Shown in pieces: positions 32,655-44,195 of a DNA stretch of 64,000 nucleotides. The notes below the pieces were generated by a model. It did not search any database, had not been told where the DNA came from, and was given only the letters and a program-made list of their open reading frames with translations. Position 1 is the stretch's first letter. Every line of letters begins with the position of its first letter. The translations under genes were made by a program, and so were the position numbers. The stretch covers positions 25,473,379 through 25,537,378 of the forward strand of contig OX235263.1 of assembly GCA_944472135.2 (NCBI GenBank), read 5' to 3'. This DNA comes from Trichobilharzia regenti (Eukaryota; Platyhelminthes; Trematoda; Strigeidida; Schistosomatidae).

Positions 32655-34535
32655 ATGTGTCTGATCTATCTTAGAATACTGCCTGTTTATTCTTAGCGGA
32701 CTCAGACAAAATGACAAGCTTAAATTAGAGGGAGTGCAACGGCAGTTTACCCTAAGAACTCTTGGTTTAGAAAGTGGTCTGGAATACCATGAGCGATGCG
32801 TAAGACTAAGATTAGAACCCCTCTGGAAAAGACGCCTTGGGCTAAACCTTATCTTTTACTACAAGCTGACTAATCTTCTCTTGCATTCCTCCGAAACAAT
32901 AACTAAATCTACCACTATCATCAGTTACAATCTTAGAAATCATCACAACCTAGCTGCTATAGAGCACTGTCAGACTTACGTGCGGTACAACTTCTTCTTA
33001 AATAAGTTTTCAGTCATTTGGAATAGACCACCAGCTAATGTGCGCGATGCAAACACACTTCCAGCGTTCATCCCCTCAGTCACCAGACTGCTCAAAGATG
33101 ACAATGCACTTATACGTCTGACTCTTACACCTTCTTTTTCACCCTACATAGATATTTTAAGTTCATTAAACGTGTAGTTACAACAAACTACAATTATAAA
33201 TTTTAATATTATTGGAACTAGATGATAAACATTTCTACACAGGACAGTAATATTTCTATGTGCATCCTGAGTAAAACTCACTCATCAAACTATTCATATT
33301 ATTATTGCATAACTTCTTTTAACAACTGTTTGTGACAACTCATCACCTTTGTTACTACCCTAGCACTTAATGGTCTTGACTTATATTACCAACCTTTACC
33401 TGTTTAGTTAAAATAACCTTAAGCAATTATAATTCTTGTATCCACTTAGATCTCTTACATAGTTTCGCACTATCTACTTTGTTTCTATGTGCATCCTGAG
33501 TAAAACTCACTATTATTATTACAACTGTTTGTGAAAACTCATCATTTTTTACTACCCTAGTTTCATTAGCACTTAATTTTCTTGACCTGTATTACCATCC
33601 TCCACTTGTTTAGTTAAAAGTAACCTTAACCAATTGTAACTTTGTTTGACAAACTTAATATTAGTTCACACATAATATAACGGGACTAGTTAGTTAGTGC
33701 ACAAAAAGAAGCATAGTTACTAGACAGAATATATATGTATATATTTATTAATCACTCCTTAAGGACTCCTCTTGCTTTCTTTTGCTTTGTTGTTGTTTGT
33801 CTTCTTCTTTTCTCTCACCATTTCAGCTTCCATTTGACTTTTTGAATGAGAATGAATAATGTGGATGTTGGACCATTTAAAATGACAAATGATCTGCAAA
33901 CATTATTGGTCCCGTATCTTTCAGTTGCCTAGTTAATAACGAGTTAACTTTCCCCACGACGCAACCTGGATTACATCTGTGGAATATACTCTTATGCCAA
34001 TGGAAGAGTATCAATTTGTAATACAACGTCACGATTGTAACTTATGACATAACTGATCGTATCTATAAAAATAGCTTTCTTATTACCCATTTTGGATATA
34101 AATCGAAAATGAGATTCGGATTTGTACACACCTAAGTTATATTGAGGAATTACTTCAAGCCTTATTTTTTCCTAAGTATTTTTAATCCATCCAAAACTTA
34201 CTTGGGTTTTGTGTTAATGCGAAGACAATATTCCTATATTTCATGACGTGCTCCATTGAATGACTGGTTATCATATTGTTCCCACAGACCTAAGACAAAA
34301 ACGCCAGCAACTATGTAATTTAACCATAAACCAAATTTATGAAATTTAAATAATGCTCATCCATGCCTGTATATTTGATGTGTCCTACACAGGTAGGAAA
34401 AAATGTGTATTTTATTGAAACATTATTATTAAGTATGATTGCTAATCGTATATGTAATTTATCAAATTGATGATGCCTGTAAACTGGCGTCTCTCATGTA
34501 CAGAATGAGAATATACTATTATTATTATTTCATCA
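32655..34535 (+). mobile_element. LINE C, 5'-truncated copy (RT end and 3' UTR)
   Basis: Matches 40230-41785 of the complete LINE C. It contains the C-terminal ORF2 segment, a 1.35-kb 3' UTR with a 408-bp extra block (33255-33662), the conserved stem-loop module (34147-34254) and the two-hairpin terminus with ATT tail (34472-34528). Confidence 0.87.
32734..33177 (+). pseudogene. LINE C ORF2 C-terminal fragment
   Basis: 147 codons homologous to 40311-40754: the region after the RT thumb, with LEPLWKRRL, NLRNHHN and FSVIWNRPPANVRDANTL. All CR1-like families here share this tail (IWNxLPxxVR). The preceding RT core is absent, as expected from 5' truncation during target-primed reverse transcription or later loss. 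Confidence 0.85.
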
Positions 34536-34589
34536 TTCAATAAAAACCACTTAACATGATTTCGGATTCCCTTACCAATTGTAAATAAT

Positions 34590-34907
34590 CAGCCGAGTTT
34601 CCTATTATCCCTGAACGGCGAAACAGTAACATCAACCATGTCATGTTTAACATCAGACACATCGTTACAAGTAACAGACAAGTCACCATGACTTACTTTC
34701 CTGTTTGCACCCAAGACGCTTTGTTCCTTCTTTGACCCAGGCATTGTTGAACTTGAACCAATTCCAAAACGTTCCAGATATTACTTGTTCAAATAGGACT
34801 TGACCGGCACCAGGAAAGATGAATGGTGACTATCCAAACTGTCACCAGCTATCTGAATCCGTCAGAAAATGTTTCCGCCGTCAGAAACTGACTTCAATGT
34901 CAGAAAC
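34590..34907 (-). pseudogene. BEL element 3, start of gag and leader (inverted)
   Basis: The minus strand matches the leader and first Gag codons of BEL elements 1 and 2 (the MPGSKKGQ region near 34740 and the GDLSVNCNDVSDVKHDMVDV region near 34660) but is diverged and stops near 34590. Only the first part remains. Confidence 0.78.
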
Positions 34908-35277
34908 TGTTAGCGACGTCTCGTAAACCGTCAATGCCCAGCTCTTGCTACACTGGGACTCACGCTGTTCCTTGAAGTTTCTCAGAAACGCTTAGTAAAA
35001 ACAGACGCAAAACCAAAACAATGATTGGCTACTCGAGAATTCTTTATTGTAACACCAACATATAGCCAACTTTAAAATTAAGCTTTAACTAAGGTCTATG
35101 AACAAATATTACAATAATAAATCCCAATATTACTTCTGACGGTATTGTCCTGACTTCTTTCTGAACAGCGACCGATGAGACGATGACTGGTGTATTGATG
35201 CCTCCACGAAAAATTGGGGAAGTTGGTTTTTAGCAAACAACCATGAATTGATCGTTCAATCCTCAACTTCATTGACA
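34908..35277 (-). repeat. 5' LTR of BEL element 3 (inverted)
   Basis: About 370 bp, on the minus strand starting TGTCAATGAAGTTGAGG and ending CTAACA. It is clearly more diverged than the LTRs of elements 1 and 2 and lies directly upstream of the inverted gag start. Confidence 0.82.
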
Positions 35278-35315
35278 AGGAGTGTAAATGAACCTGAACA
35301 CTGAACATTAGCTTT

Positions 35316-35669
35316 GTCAATCAAGTCTCAAAATCCGTCAATGCCTAACTCTTGCTACACCAGGTCTCTTGCTGTACCTCGAGGCCTTTCAGAAACGCTT
35401 AGTACTAACGGACGCAAAAACTAGAACACAGATTGGCGACTCGAGAATTCTTTATTCTGACATCAACATATAACCACCATATTAAACTAAGGTCTAAGAA
35501 CAAATATTACAATAATAAATCATGAAATTACTTCTGATAGTTTTTTATAGGTTCTTTCTGAACAGCGACTGATTAGACGATGGCTGGCAGATTGATCACG
35601 CGCGAAAATTATGGGGAAGTAGGGTTTGAGCAAACAACCATGAATTGACCGTTCAATCTTCAATCTGAA
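35316..35669 (-). repeat. Further BEL LTR (inverted), truncated at its 5' end
   Basis: Same orientation as the neighbouring LTR with only 38 bases between them. The minus-strand 5' end lacks about 12 bases of the LTR start where LINE A sequence begins at 35670. Confidence 0.78.
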
Positions 35670-36275
35670 AACAGGAACGGTCTAGTGCACCTGTATCCAT
35701 TAGGCACACTTGACACTCGCACAAGTATAGGCCAAATAAAGAACCCTACCCACTTCTGTAACCTAACTAAAAATAAAATCTCCTCAATCTATAGCAAACC
35801 CAGTACTCCAACTCCTAATTCTTCACCGAAAACAGCACACACCAACTCGATAGACATAGGTGAGCATGATTCTGGAACTCCTCTTAACATAGGATCGTCA
35901 TGCCCAGCAGAACTACTGGGTGCTGAACCATATTCGGGGCTGACTAACGAACTTAAATACTTCAAATGCTACTTCAACTCTCATCTTTACCTAATCCTCA
36001 TAAATGCTAGATCTGTTCTAAATAAATTGCCGATGCTCAGAGCACTCACAGTAATATACAAACCCCCTGTAATTGTCATCACTGAATCTTGGTGTCATTC
36101 GGACATCCTGGATGGAGAAATAAGCTTAGATAACTACACACACTTTCGGTGTGACAGGGAAGGTGGTAAGGGAGGGGGTTGTCTCATGTACTTTCTGAAT
36201 GCACTTACTGTATCCCAGCTAGAAAGTAGTGCACTTAACATGCCTGAGACTCTATGGGTTAATGTACAATTAAAT
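35670..36275 (+). mobile_element. LINE A (plus strand), EEP part left of the LINE C insertion
   Basis: Matches the complement of about 19108-19712 in LINE A copy 2. It ends in the EEP at the codons for VNVQLN, where LINE C's 5' UTR starts. Confidence 0.88.
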
Positions 36276-36278
36276 TAA
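35685..36278 (+). pseudogene. LINE A ORF2 N-terminal fragment (EEP)
   Basis: An open frame of 197 codons covers an approximately 95-residue N-terminal extension and the first EEP motifs NARSVLNK and TESWCHS with the catalytic Glu, ending at ETLWVNVQLN. The open frame shows that the N-terminal extension is coding and belongs to ORF2. The GDFN and SDH parts are missing. Confidence 0.82.
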
Positions 36279-36373
36279 CAATTATCTGGCGGTACGTTCG
36301 AAATTGGTGACATTTTTGCACGTGTTTGCTCTGAAATTTATTTACTGCTTATTGTCATATAATTCTTGAAATT

Positions 36374-37843
36374 ATGGTCCAAATCTCTAAAAAACGTGTT
36401 CGTAGAAACACAATTGTTTTAGATAGTGGCTTAAATTCGGTTATAACTGCATTACCGCCTGGTAATACAGTATCAACTACTAGCTCTCAAAATGGTTTGA
36501 GTGCAGATCTCACTCCTGTGATACAGGTGAAAGATGTTCTGTTAGAGAACTCTGAGTTCTGTAAACTAAACCTCCTTTTGAAAGATATGCAGAGGCAAGT
36601 AAGTGAAATTCAGAAAAAATTAGATCAGTTTGATAGTATGTCACTGCCAATCTCAAATACCACGGAGAGCCGTTCTGATATTGGCCAGGTTAAGTGTTTA
36701 CTGGATGTAACTCAAAATAAGCTTTTGAATTTAGACCCAATAGCCTGTCTTTTAGAAAGGCATCCTAAAATATCTCCAGACAACCTAAATAAAGCTGAAA
36801 ATCTGATTGACTGCTTGGCTACGGAGGTGATGAAGCGTATAACCTCTTCTCACCAAGCTATAGTTTACAACGTCCCAGATTCTCTGCCCCTGAAAACTGT
36901 AAGACACAAAATCCTGATTTGTTGCGGCATGGCTAGTGTTCCATGTGAATGCAAACGACTTCGTAAAAAGTCTAACCAGGCTAATTGCCCAATCATTTTT
37001 AAATTCAGTAATTCCCTTGATGCTAGTAAGTTTACTAAATGTCAGGATCACTTAAGACTGAATAGCAGTTATAAGTCTATAACCGTAGCTCAGGATAAAA
37101 CACCGTGTCAGCGCAGAATAATGCGTAGTAATAACCTGGTCACCTCCTCTAGCTTTGATTTACCAAATAAGGATCGTGCACAGCAACAGACACCTAGTGC
37201 TGAAACTAGCATTCAGCAAACTACACAACAACCACACCTGCCAATGGAACTAGGAACTGATTTAGATACCAGTACCCCTGTAAATAAAGCCTCATCGAAA
37301 GATGTTAAAATGACTAGAACTTCTGCAAGTTGTTCTAAGAAATTTCCCCCCAAACGTAGTAACCTCACCACGATGAACAAATTTCGCAGGGTTGAGACTA
37401 ATGATGGGGAAGAATACTTTGTATTCAATAAGCCTGCTGAGAGTAAGAATGCCAACAAACCATCACTTGTTACGAAAAACTCCTCTCGAAACATAAGTAT
37501 ATCTGGAGGTGTTCCGCATGCTCCACCTTATAGAAAGTCAGGCTCCAAGACTCCTAAAGTCTTGCAGCCAAAGCACCTTCCTTCACAATTCCCTTTAAGT
37601 TATAAAAACAACCCGAAGGTGTATACCGGTATGACGAATAGCAGTTGGATGGGTAGACCTTCTGATGCTATGCCTTTTAACCGTCAACCTAGGCCCAACC
37701 TGTACTACCCTTATATCCAGGAACACATGGTAAATTTTCCAGGTGTCCCGAATCACTGGTACGACCCATGGCACCTAGGACCACCTCATTGCACACCAAC
37801 TCCGATGTGCAGACACCCAGTCCGACCTCCTTTTCATTCATAA
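36374..37843 (+). CDS. LINE C ORF1 protein, intact (489 aa)
   Basis: This is the only intact full-length ORF1 in the window. Layout: basic start MVQISKKRVRRNT; a predicted coiled coil (about residues 65-90, LLLKDMQRQVSEIQKKLDQF); an RRM-like domain (about residues 150-245) with AIVYNVPDSLPLKTV, NCPIIFKF and the TPCQRR end; then a basic, Ser/Thr/Pro/Asn-rich C-terminus with many aromatic residues near its end. By analogy with CR1/L1-type ORF1 proteins it should trimerise or oligomerise, bind LINE RNA and form the RNP. The ATG context is AAATTATGGTC. Its end overlaps the ORF2 start by 76 bases in another frame. Confidence 0.85.
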   Translation: MVQISKKRVRRNTIVLDSGLNSVITALPPGNTVSTTSSQNGLSADLTPVIQVKDVLLENSEFCKLNLLLKDMQRQVSEIQKKLDQFDSMSLPISNTTESRSDIGQVKCLLDVTQNKLLNLDPIACLLERHPKISPDNLNKAENLIDCLATEVMKRITSSHQAIVYNVPDSLPLKTVRHKILICCGMASVPCECKRLRKKSNQANCPIIFKFSNSLDASKFTKCQDHLRLNSSYKSITVAQDKTPCQRRIMRSNNLVTSSSFDLPNKDRAQQQTPSAETSIQQTTQQPHLPMELGTDLDTSTPVNKASSKDVKMTRTSASCSKKFPPKRSNLTTMNKFRRVETNDGEEYFVFNKPAESKNANKPSLVTKNSSRNISISGGVPHAPPYRKSGSKTPKVLQPKHLPSQFPLSYKNNPKVYTGMTNSSWMGRPSDAMPFNRQPRPNLYYPYIQEHMVNFPGVPNHWYDPWHLGPPHCTPTPMCRHPVRPPFHS

Positions 37844-40754
37844 ATTCTTGCGGTGCTGACGCACAAATAGATTTAGGTTATGGTGACATTTTAAGCCAGT
37901 TTGTAGTATCCCGTGACTTATTCACGATATTGCTAATTAATGCACGTTCCTTAATCAATAAGATATCTGAACTAAGGACATTATTATTAGTCGCCAAGCC
38001 TACTGTAGCTCTGATTACTGAGTCATGGTGCTCATCCTCTGTACTTGATGTGCATATAGGTATCGATGATTACACTGTACACCGTGCAAACAGAGATTGC
38101 AAGCGTGGTGGAGGATGTCTCATATATATACATAACTCATTTGTAGTCAGTAAGGTGGAAGATGAAACAATGAATAATGTACCTGACTCACTCTGGGTTG
38201 TCTTACATGGAGATAAGTACAAACTTCTCATAGGCTGTGTTTATCGAGCACCAAGCTCAACAAAAGAAACTGATGCGTTATTAGCTAAATCGTTTGCACA
38301 CGCATCCTCGTTTAGTGCTAATTACAAAATAATTGCAGGGGACTTCAATCTTCCAGAAGTCAATTGGCTAACTAGTTCCGGCCCCCAACGCTTCGACGAA
38401 TTACTTGCCACTATAGACTGTTATGGATGGCAACAACACGTCCAGACACCTACTCGTGGTGACAACATGTTGGACCTTGTTTTTTGTCATGACACAATCC
38501 CAGTATCCACTATGTTGGTAATAGATTTTCCAGTAGTGACCATAGAATGGTACTCTGCTCTCTGCCTTTCTCACCACTAAATACAGGAAACAAACAAGAC
38601 TCAGGAAGCACAATATGTCGTAGTTACAAATATACAGACTGGGGATTAGTCCAAGAACTTATTCGACTCTGTCAATGGGATGACTATTTTACCACTGACT
38701 CCCTGGAGGCCTTAGTAACCCTGTTTTACAGGAATGTTACCCTTTGTCTAGATACAGTTGCTCCAAAGAAAATAGTGAAATTAAGTAGACACCGAACTGA
38801 ATATATTCCAAGGGCACACCGTAATAAGTTAAGGAAGCTGAAGAAACAGTACTATTCCACTAAGGACATATCACTATTGCTCTCAATCCACGAGTCTCTT
38901 GAATCTATCAAGCGCCTACGCTCTCAAAAGGACCTCGACGAAGAGTTAACGGCACTTGAAAGTACCTCCAAAGTTTATAACTTAACGGCACTTCTTAAAA
39001 AACGAATGCAGTCGGCGAGGGAAATCCCATACTTACTTCACGACAAAGTAATCTACAATGAACCTGCCACTATCTGTGAACTCTTCAGTGATTGGTTTGC
39101 AAACTTTAGTTTAGAAACACATATGCCTGGTGAAACCGCCCCCTTACTATCTCTTCCCTTGAAAGCATTGTGTTCACTAATCAGTTAATAGTACAAGCAA
39201 TTAAAAGCCTTAAACCTTCCACTAGTACGGGACCGGATGGCCTCGCTTCGATAATTTTCAAAAACAGTGGGTGTGATATACCCTGTTACTTCTTAAATTC
39301 TTCTCAATATCTATGGACACTGGCACTTACCCTAGTGAGTGGAAAACTAGCTTCATAATTCCACATTACAAATCTGGTGATAGGGCAAACGTCCGCAATT
39401 ACAGACCCATAAATATAACCCCAGTTATCTCACGAATCATGGAGAAAGTTGTAAAAGATCAATTGTCAGACTACCTAATTAGGGAAGATCTTGTTACAAG
39501 GTCTCAACACGGATTTCTCAAAAATAGATCCTGCGTTACTTGCCACTTCGACTTTTTCAACTGCATCACTAGTAGTCGCGAAGCACGTAAGCTAGTCGTT
39601 GTTCTCTACTTCGATATATCTAGGGCATTTGACATGGTATCTCACAGTATTCTCTTTGAGAAGCTGTACTCTTGTGGAATTCGCAACCCATTACTGAACT
39701 GGTTAAAATCATTTCTAAGCAACAGGGTACAAATAACCAAAGTTGGATCTGTATTGTCTCATCCTAGGCAGATCTCAAGTGGGGTCGTGCAAGGTAGTGT
39801 CCTAGGTCCACTTTTATTCACAGTCTACATTAACAGCATTTGCAAGTGCTTCACCTCAGGTAAACCATTCCTATATGCTGACGACCTCAAAGTCGTCTAC
39901 TCCTGCTACACTCATGAATTAAGCGATATGGTTACTAAAATACATCTTGAACTAAGTAGCCTTGCAACGTGGTGTGCTGAATCCTGTCTAAATTTTAACA
40001 TTGACAAATGCGGCTGGATTTGTATCGGCAACAGTAACTTGATCTAACTCTTGAAATAAATGGGCGAAAACTAGCTAAGCTCAACTCAGTCGTAGATCTC
40101 GGTATTAGATACTCTAGTAACCTAACGTTCGCTGAACAGACTGATTATGCCAGACGTAAAACGCGAAGGCTGATAGGATGCATAACACGCAATTTCTTTT
40201 GTTGTGAAACTAGGGTTTTATTATACAAAGTATGTGTCCGACCTATCTTAGAATACTGCCCGTTTATTCTTAGCGGACTCAGACAAAATGACAAGCTTAA
40301 ATTAGAGGGAGTGCAACGGCAGTTTACCTCAAGAACTCTTGGTTTAGAAAGTGGTCTGGAATACCATGAGCGATGCGAAAGACTAAGATTAGAACCCCTC
40401 TGGAAAAGACGCCTTAAGCTAAACCTTATCTTTTACTATAAGCTAACTAATCTTCTCTTGCATTCCTCCGAGCCAATAACTAAACCTACCGCTGTCATCA
40501 GTTACAATCTTAGAAATCATCACAACCTAGCTGCTATAGAGCACTGTCAGACTTACGTGCGGTACAACTTCTTCTTAAATAAGTTTTCAGTCATTTGGAA
40601 TAGACTACCAGCTAATGTGCGCGATGCAAACACACTTCCAGTGTTCATCTCCTCAGTCACCAGACTGCTCAAAGATGACAATGCACTTTTGCGCCTGACT
40701 CTTACACCTTCTTTTTCACCCTACATAGATATTTTAAGTTCTTTAAACGTGTAG
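37768..40754 (+). pseudogene. LINE C ORF2: EEP endonuclease and reverse transcriptase, frameshifted
   Basis: The EEP (37768-38580) shows NARSLINK, TESWCSS (catalytic Glu), YRAPSS, AGDFNLPEVNW and LDLVFCHD. A frame break near 38530 falls in the GSDH motif, separating it from the rest. The RT (39170-40047) shows TGPDGLASIIF, NYRPINITPV, HGFLKNRSC, FDISRAFDMV, GVVQGSVLGPLLF and YADDLKVVYS. The C-terminal segment is at 40311-40754. At least four frame changes (about 38530, 39180, 39310 and 40040) disable it. It overlaps ORF1, a common CR1 arrangement suggesting linked translation. Confidence 0.88.
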
Positions 40755-41785
40755 TTACAACAAACTACAATTATAAATTTTAATATTATTGGAACTAGAT
40801 GATAAACATTTCTACACAGGACAGTAATATTAGTTCACACATAATATAAAAGTTAGCATAACGGGACTAGTTAGTTTGTGTACAAAAATAACCATAGTTA
40901 CTAAACAGAATATATATGTATATATTTATTAATCACTCCTTAAGGACTCCCGTTGCTTTCTTTTGCGTTGCTGTTGTTTGTCTTCTTTTTTCTCTCACCA
41001 TTTCAGCTTCCATTTGACTTTTTGAATGAGAATGAATAATGTGGATATTTGACCATTTACAATGACAAATGATCTGCAAACATTATTGGTCCCGTATCTT
41101 TCAGTTGCCTGGTTAATAACGAATTAACTTTCCCCGCGACGCAACCTGGATTACATTTGTGGAATATACTCTTATACCAATGGAAAAGTATCAATTTGTA
41201 ATACAACGTCACGATTCGTTCTTATTTCCCAATTTGGATATAAATCAAAAATGAGATTCGGAATTACTTCAAGCTTTATTTTTTCCCAAGTATTTTTAAT
41301 CCTTCTAAAACTTACTTGGGTTTTTTTGTTAATGCGAAGTCAATACTCCTATATTTCATGATGTGCTCCATTAAATGACTGGTTATATTGTGGAATAACT
41401 TCAAGCTTTATTTTTTCCCAAGTATTTTTAATCCATCTAAAACTTACTTGGGTTTTTTTGTTAATGCGAAGTCAATATTCCTATATTTCATGATGTGCTC
41501 CATTGAATGACTGGTTATCATATTGTTCCCACAAACCAAAGACAGAAACGTCAGCAACCATGTAAATTAACTATAAACCAAATTTATGAAATTTATATAA
41601 TGCTTATCCATGCCTGTATATTTGGTGTGTCGTACACAAGTAGCAAAAAATATGTATTTTATTAAAACATTATTATTAATTATGATTGCTAATCGTATAT
41701 GTAATTTATCATATTGATGATGCCTGTAAACTGGCGTCTCTCATGTACAAAATGAGAATATACTATTATTATTATTATTATTATA
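40755..41785 (+). other. LINE C 3' UTR with duplicated stem-loop module and hairpin terminus
   Basis: Contains a TATATGTATATATT tract near 40911, two tandem copies of the conserved stem-loop module (about 41260-41395 and 41396-41520; one copy in the fragment at 34147) and the terminal hairpins GATGCC/GGCGTC and TCTCAT/ATGAGA followed by ATT repeats. Confidence 0.75.
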
Positions 41786-41809
41786 TGCTTAGCTGCAATA
41801 TTGTAAGTC

Positions 41810-43041
41810 CGAACCAACATGGATTACTGAAATTCAGATAATGTTTAACATGTCACCTAGACTTCTTCAGTTTTGTAACCAGCAGTCGTGACAGACGGCA
41901 ACTAGTACTTGTCATCTACTTTGACATTTCTAAGGCATTTGACCGTGTTGACCACTTACTGCTAACAAATAAACTGAACTCCTTAGGAATACGTGACCCA
42001 TTATTAGGATGGCTTAAATCATTCCTTAACAATAGGTCTTAAGCAGGTAAACTCGGGTCTGCAACCTCCAAACCTAGCCCTATCACTTCTGGTGTAGTAC
42101 AAAGTAGTGTCATTGGACCCCTCCTATTTACACTATACATCAATGACATATGCGCTTGCTTCACGCATGGGAATCCATTCATCTTTGCAGATGACCTAAA
42201 AGTAGCTATTACATTCCAATGTGATGACTTAGGGTACTTCGAGAATGTAGTGCAGAAGGAATTACATAAAATGGCTGCTTGATCGTCCTTATGGAATCTC
42301 CAATTTAATCTGAACAAATGTGGCTGGATCTGCTTCGGTGCACCCTCAATTGACCTGAAATTAACTCTCCAATCTGCTAACCTAACCAGACTCCGAAGTG
42401 TCGTTGACCTAGGCTTGAGGTTCTCTCGTGACTTGACATTCTCTGAGCAAGTAGCATCACAGACTAGAAAATCGACGATGCATACTCAGGAACTTTCACG
42501 ACAATGAAGCCAAGCTAATTCTGTACAAAACATGTGTCAGACCACTACTAGAATACTGTCCTTTTATAAAAGCAGCACTCGCACATTTGACAAGCTAAGG
42601 ATGGAAAGTATCCAACGATATTTTACCTCAAAACTTCTTGGCTACGATTGTAAGAAAGACTACATCTTACGGTGCATGATCCTAAAACTTGACACACTTT
42701 GGACAAGGCGACTTATTATAAACCTAATATTCTTCTTTAAGGTCCTTCACAAAATATCATTCTCAGGTAACAGGGACATACAATTCGCACAGGAAGGTTC
42801 TTACGATCTGCGTAACCAAACTTGCACTGTGACAACTCATTCTTTTAGGTCAACACTCCATGAAAACTTCTTCACAGTCATGTATTCCAAAATATGGAAT
42901 AGTTTACCCCTAGATGTCAGAACTTGCTCTTCGGTTACAAGCTTCAAACGCTCTCTATACAGACTGTTTCACTCTACTGGTTATATTAATAAACTATTTA
43001 CTCCTAGAACGAATCAAGCACTAATCTACTACAGCACCTAA
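41810..43041 (+). pseudogene. LINE A ORF2 C-terminal part (plus strand), degraded
   Basis: RT motifs such as the FDISKAFDRVDH palm and the later FADDLK can be followed at 41920-42200 but with stops (for example near 42040 and 42281). The C-terminal 169-codon frame (42532-43041) is open and carries the shared KIWNSLPLDVRTC tail. Confidence 0.8.
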
Positions 43042-43617
43042 AAGACGCACTTCAACACCCTTAGCAATCTAAAAACTATAGATAAACTAGTAGCATGGAT
43101 GCGTAAAGACTTAGTGCGGAAGATACAGGGATAGTTTACCCTCAGAAATAGGACCTGTCACTCAAACGCTTGCTATATAAACTGTTTTGTCCCAATGATT
43201 ATCCCTACCAGAACCCATCACCTTTTTCTAAAACGCATCAGTCATTAGAACACTCAAACGCTCAGACTCATTAATACACATTATGAAACTAAATAAACTC
43301 TAAGACTTCGCATAAATACGTGAAAACACAACTACAGTATAGACAAGTATTTACTAAAGTATAATATACAATTGACACAAACACTTATATATGCATGAAA
43401 TATTAAATGTTCTTTTCATATTCACATACTTTCTCTTTCTGGTATTCTGCTGCTCCAATTCATCTTCTGGTCGAGGTCGAACAACCCTGCATCTAAACTG
43501 AAATGACGATTGATTCCAAACCATTTATCTCATAACCACTCAAATTCCATGAACGATCCCATTCTACCATTTGAAGACGCTGGCGAACATGCTGTAAGTG
43601 AGTATTCATGATCTGAA

Positions 43618-43809
43618 ATGAAGAAGCAACTGGTTTTCAAACAGTTTTCAACATTTTACTCAACTTACGAATACAGTCCGCCATGCAGACACAAATGGAG
43701 CAAATGGAGAATTCTGGAATCGACCTCGGCACCACTTGATGCAGTAAAACAACCCAACATGACCTTATCTAGTTTTCGCATCCACGATCAAATTTCTTTC
43801 CTGTTATAA
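43618..43809 (+). CDS. 63-aa open frame in LINE A 3' UTR (plus-strand copy), unknown
   Basis: Identical in protein to the frame at 15768-15959. It lies about 580 bases after the ORF2 stop, too far for simple readthrough. Function unknown; possibly only a chance open frame in recent copies. Confidence 0.25.
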   Translation: MKKQLVFKQFSTFYSTYEYSPPCRHKWSKWRILESTSAPLDAVKQPNMTLSSFRIHDQISFLL

Positions 43810-44195
43810 AACTACGATAAGACTGCTGAAAGAATGGAATAAATATATCACTAATCTCAACATAATACATCAATAATCTTTAAGCCAAGGGTGCTGTTCA
43901 CAACAAAGTTATATAGGAGAATTGACTTCAAGCTTTTTTTCCCAGATATCTGTATTACATTCATCTGATGTCTGGGCGTTTTGCTAATGCAAAGACAATA
44001 TTTCCATATCTCTTTATGTGCTACACAAACAGACTTTATGGCAGACTGTTCCGACTGACTCTATTGTCAGAAAGAACAACCAAACTGTAAATTCATCATG
44101 CATGAAGTTATGTGTAATTTATATAATAACTTATCCATGCCTGTACAATTGCTATGTTCCTGCATAAACAGGAAGATATATATTAATATATTGTA

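Larger units (their letters stand above)
36276..41785 (+). mobile_element. LINE C, complete copy (about 5.5 kb)
   Basis: 93-base 5' UTR, intact ORF1, ORF2 with several frameshifts, 1-kb 3' UTR and an ATT tail. It is inserted in plus-strand LINE A; the LINE A sequence on the right resumes about 1.3 kb further along the element, so the target lost sequence or two LINE A pieces were joined. Confidence 0.9.
41786..44195 (+). mobile_element. LINE A (plus strand), RT and 3' UTR right of the LINE C insertion
   Basis: Corresponds to the complement of about 15378-17803 in copy 2. It shares diagnostic changes (such as CTTAAGCAGGTAAACTCGGG near 42037) with the minus-strand copy at 56166-59430, so those two are sister copies. 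The 3' end hairpin TTCCTGCATAAACAGGAA is at 44157-44174. Confidence 0.87.
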
